Shown: piece after piece, positions 62,421-64,000 of the stretch
How positions within the stretch are numbered: the stretch's first letter is position 1
Layout of the letters: every line of letters begins with the position of its first letter
Source: Malurus cyaneus samueli
Taxonomy: Eukaryota > Chordata > Aves > Passeriformes > Maluridae
DNA length: 64,000 bases
Direction of reading: 5' to 3'
Assembly: GCA_009741485.1 (NCBI GenBank)
Contig: CM019215.1
Location: 80,460,720-80,524,719 of the forward strand
Made by a program: the position numbers and the translations under genes
The notes under the pieces: generated by a model
What the model was told of the DNA's origin: nothing
What the model saw: the letters and a program-made list of their open reading frames with translations, nothing else
The model's database searches: none

Positions 62421-64000
62421 TATGTTGTAGTTTTCCACATTTTTTCTTATTTGTTTAGCCTCAAGTTGGGTTACATGAACTCCTTTCCCATATTTTAGGC
62501 TTGCAGTGCCCATCAGTTTCTCACATTTCTACCACACTCATTGGATTTGGAACTGGAGCTGGCCCTCTGCCTGTGTACTTTAACAGCTTGCTTAAGGAAT
62601 GTTCTCAACATAGCTTCCAACATGTATTTAGAGTCAGATTTGTGAGACACAATATGAAAATGTACTGTTTCTCTGTGTTCAAATTGTGGCGATCTGATTA
62701 CTTAGAGGTGCTCATTCCAGGAGACACTGAGGCCACTTCTGTGTCATACTTTTTTTGCTTAATGACTGGATGATGCGCTACATTACACTCCACACATTTC
62801 CAGTCAATACCAAACTAGCTAATCATCAAAGGGCAGAGCTGACATGAGGATGTCAGTAAGGTGAAAAATGGGATGACAGAACCTCATGAATTTCAAATGG
62901 AATGGTGAGATCTCCATTTGGGAAGAAACAACCACATGGACCAGCAGAGATTATGCTTCATTCTGATTATTCTAGCAGTATGAACTTTTTAGTAAAGTAT
63001 TGATTATAATAAAATGTGCATAGATATGCATCTGTGATATTCCTTCATATATGAATTATTATGTATTAAAACTTGAACTGACAAATATTTATGCACTTTT
63101 GTGATTTGTAATCTTCCAGTTTACAACTTCATAATAATAGTTTTAAAAAAAGTGATTTTTTTTCTTTTTCAGTCTGAAATTAGTAGTTTCTTAATTGCTG
63201 AGTATTTTCAGCAGCATCATACTTAAGCAGAATTATGGCTGTGCATATATTGGCTTATGTGCAGTTCAATGACATTGTTTAACAGAGGTTTGATTTAATT
63301 ATAGGCATCTCATACACATTTTCATTGGTGTCATGAACCCAGTTCTATGATGTCAGCATTTCTAAGCAACATTGCAGCTAACTGATACAGTAGAACCACA
63401 TAAAAGACCAGTTTTCTTCTGCACTCCCCTTTTCCCTTCCAGATGTCCATCTCAGTAACCACTCTCCAAAATGTTTCTGTTGCGTGATTAAAGGAAGGTA
63501 GTGTTTCATTGAAACACTAGTTGCATTTCACTATTGGATGAGTTGTTGCTAACCTATTTAATTTTAGCTAAGTCACTACATAGATGAGACTCTCAACAAC
63601 AGCATAATATTTTTTTTCCTTTTTAACTCTTCAAAATGTCTTAAATCCAGCAGGAGTGAACTGAGCTGTCAATGTAATTCTTGATCAGGGCACTAAGGCA
63701 TGACTGGAGAAACTGAGGAAGTGTGCTTTCTGTTCTACTCGAAAAAGGGATGTCAGTGTCTCAGGTTCGTCACTTGTGAAATTTATATTGTATAGTTCCC
63801 TTTCTCCAAAATAGGCTCAGACATTAATGGAGAAATGTCATATGCTTAATAAAATTCAAGTAAAGTAGTAAATTAGAATATTTCAATATTCATTATTCTG
63901 AGTTATGTTCCAGTAACTATTCTTCTACTTCAGAGCAGGTAATATTTGATATTCTGAAATGCTTCAGGAAAAGAACAGAGGAATGTGTTTTTGTAGGCAC
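62421..64000. other. Non-coding stretch to the end of the window
   Basis: AT-rich sequence without a recognised gene or repeat. The 90-codon plus-strand frame at 62501-62773 has no family resemblance. Confidence 0.55.

Noticed and set aside
1..64000. tRNA, rRNA, CRISPR array, endogenous retrovirus with paired LTRs, mitochondrial insertion
   Set aside because: I looked for characteristic conserved boxes, regular spacers, paired terminal repeats and mitochondrial gene text by eye and found none. A software scan could still reveal diverged examples.

Overview
The window looks like a stretch of bird nuclear DNA. It is AT-rich throughout, has no dense gene packing, and every interspersed repeat I can recognise with confidence is a CR1-type LINE, mostly 5'-truncated 3' ends with the usual CR1 tail. 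There are no Alu, L1 or other mammalian repeats, no operons, and no tRNA, rRNA or CRISPR array that I can see. I infer a large intron or a gene-poor intergenic interval of an avian genome. I cannot name the species or the nearest gene.

Layout. Positions 1-4321 are unique-looking sequence. A plus-strand CR1 3' half lies at 4322-5088, followed by an AT/AC-rich stretch (5720-5980) and a 190-base pyrimidine tract (6426-6618). Positions 6619-25890 contain no recognisable gene. They hold three open segments with splice-like borders (11900-12008, 16322-16429, 22732-22944) that join in frame but match nothing I know, two short perfect hairpins, and several A-runs. An old minus-strand CR1, of a type resembling copies known from turtles and crocodilians, lies at 25892-26690 with about 250 bases of unalignable sequence inside it. 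An assembly gap of 10 Ns is at 27998-28007. A small CpG-rich island (30320-30516) stands out from its AT-rich surroundings. A second splice-like exon pair lies at 33299-33786. Further CR1 copies are at 35975-36126 (-), 42855-43735 (-), 47480-48830 (+), 53013-53105 (-), 59548-59785 (+) and 62166-62420 (-). Just beyond the CR1 end at 59785 there is a cluster of three POU/octamer motifs, two of them forming a perfect 18-base palindrome.

No intact protein-coding gene can be supported. Most open frames are short and fit chance in AT-rich DNA, simple-sequence artefacts, or fragments of the CR1 reverse transcriptase. The two sets of splice-like segments are offered only as candidates for transcript data to test. 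I found no convincing new biological system. The most checkable signals are the octamer cluster, the isolated CpG island, the candidate exon chains, the 14-base-pair hairpin at 40423-40460, and the old CR1 at 25.9-26.7 kb.
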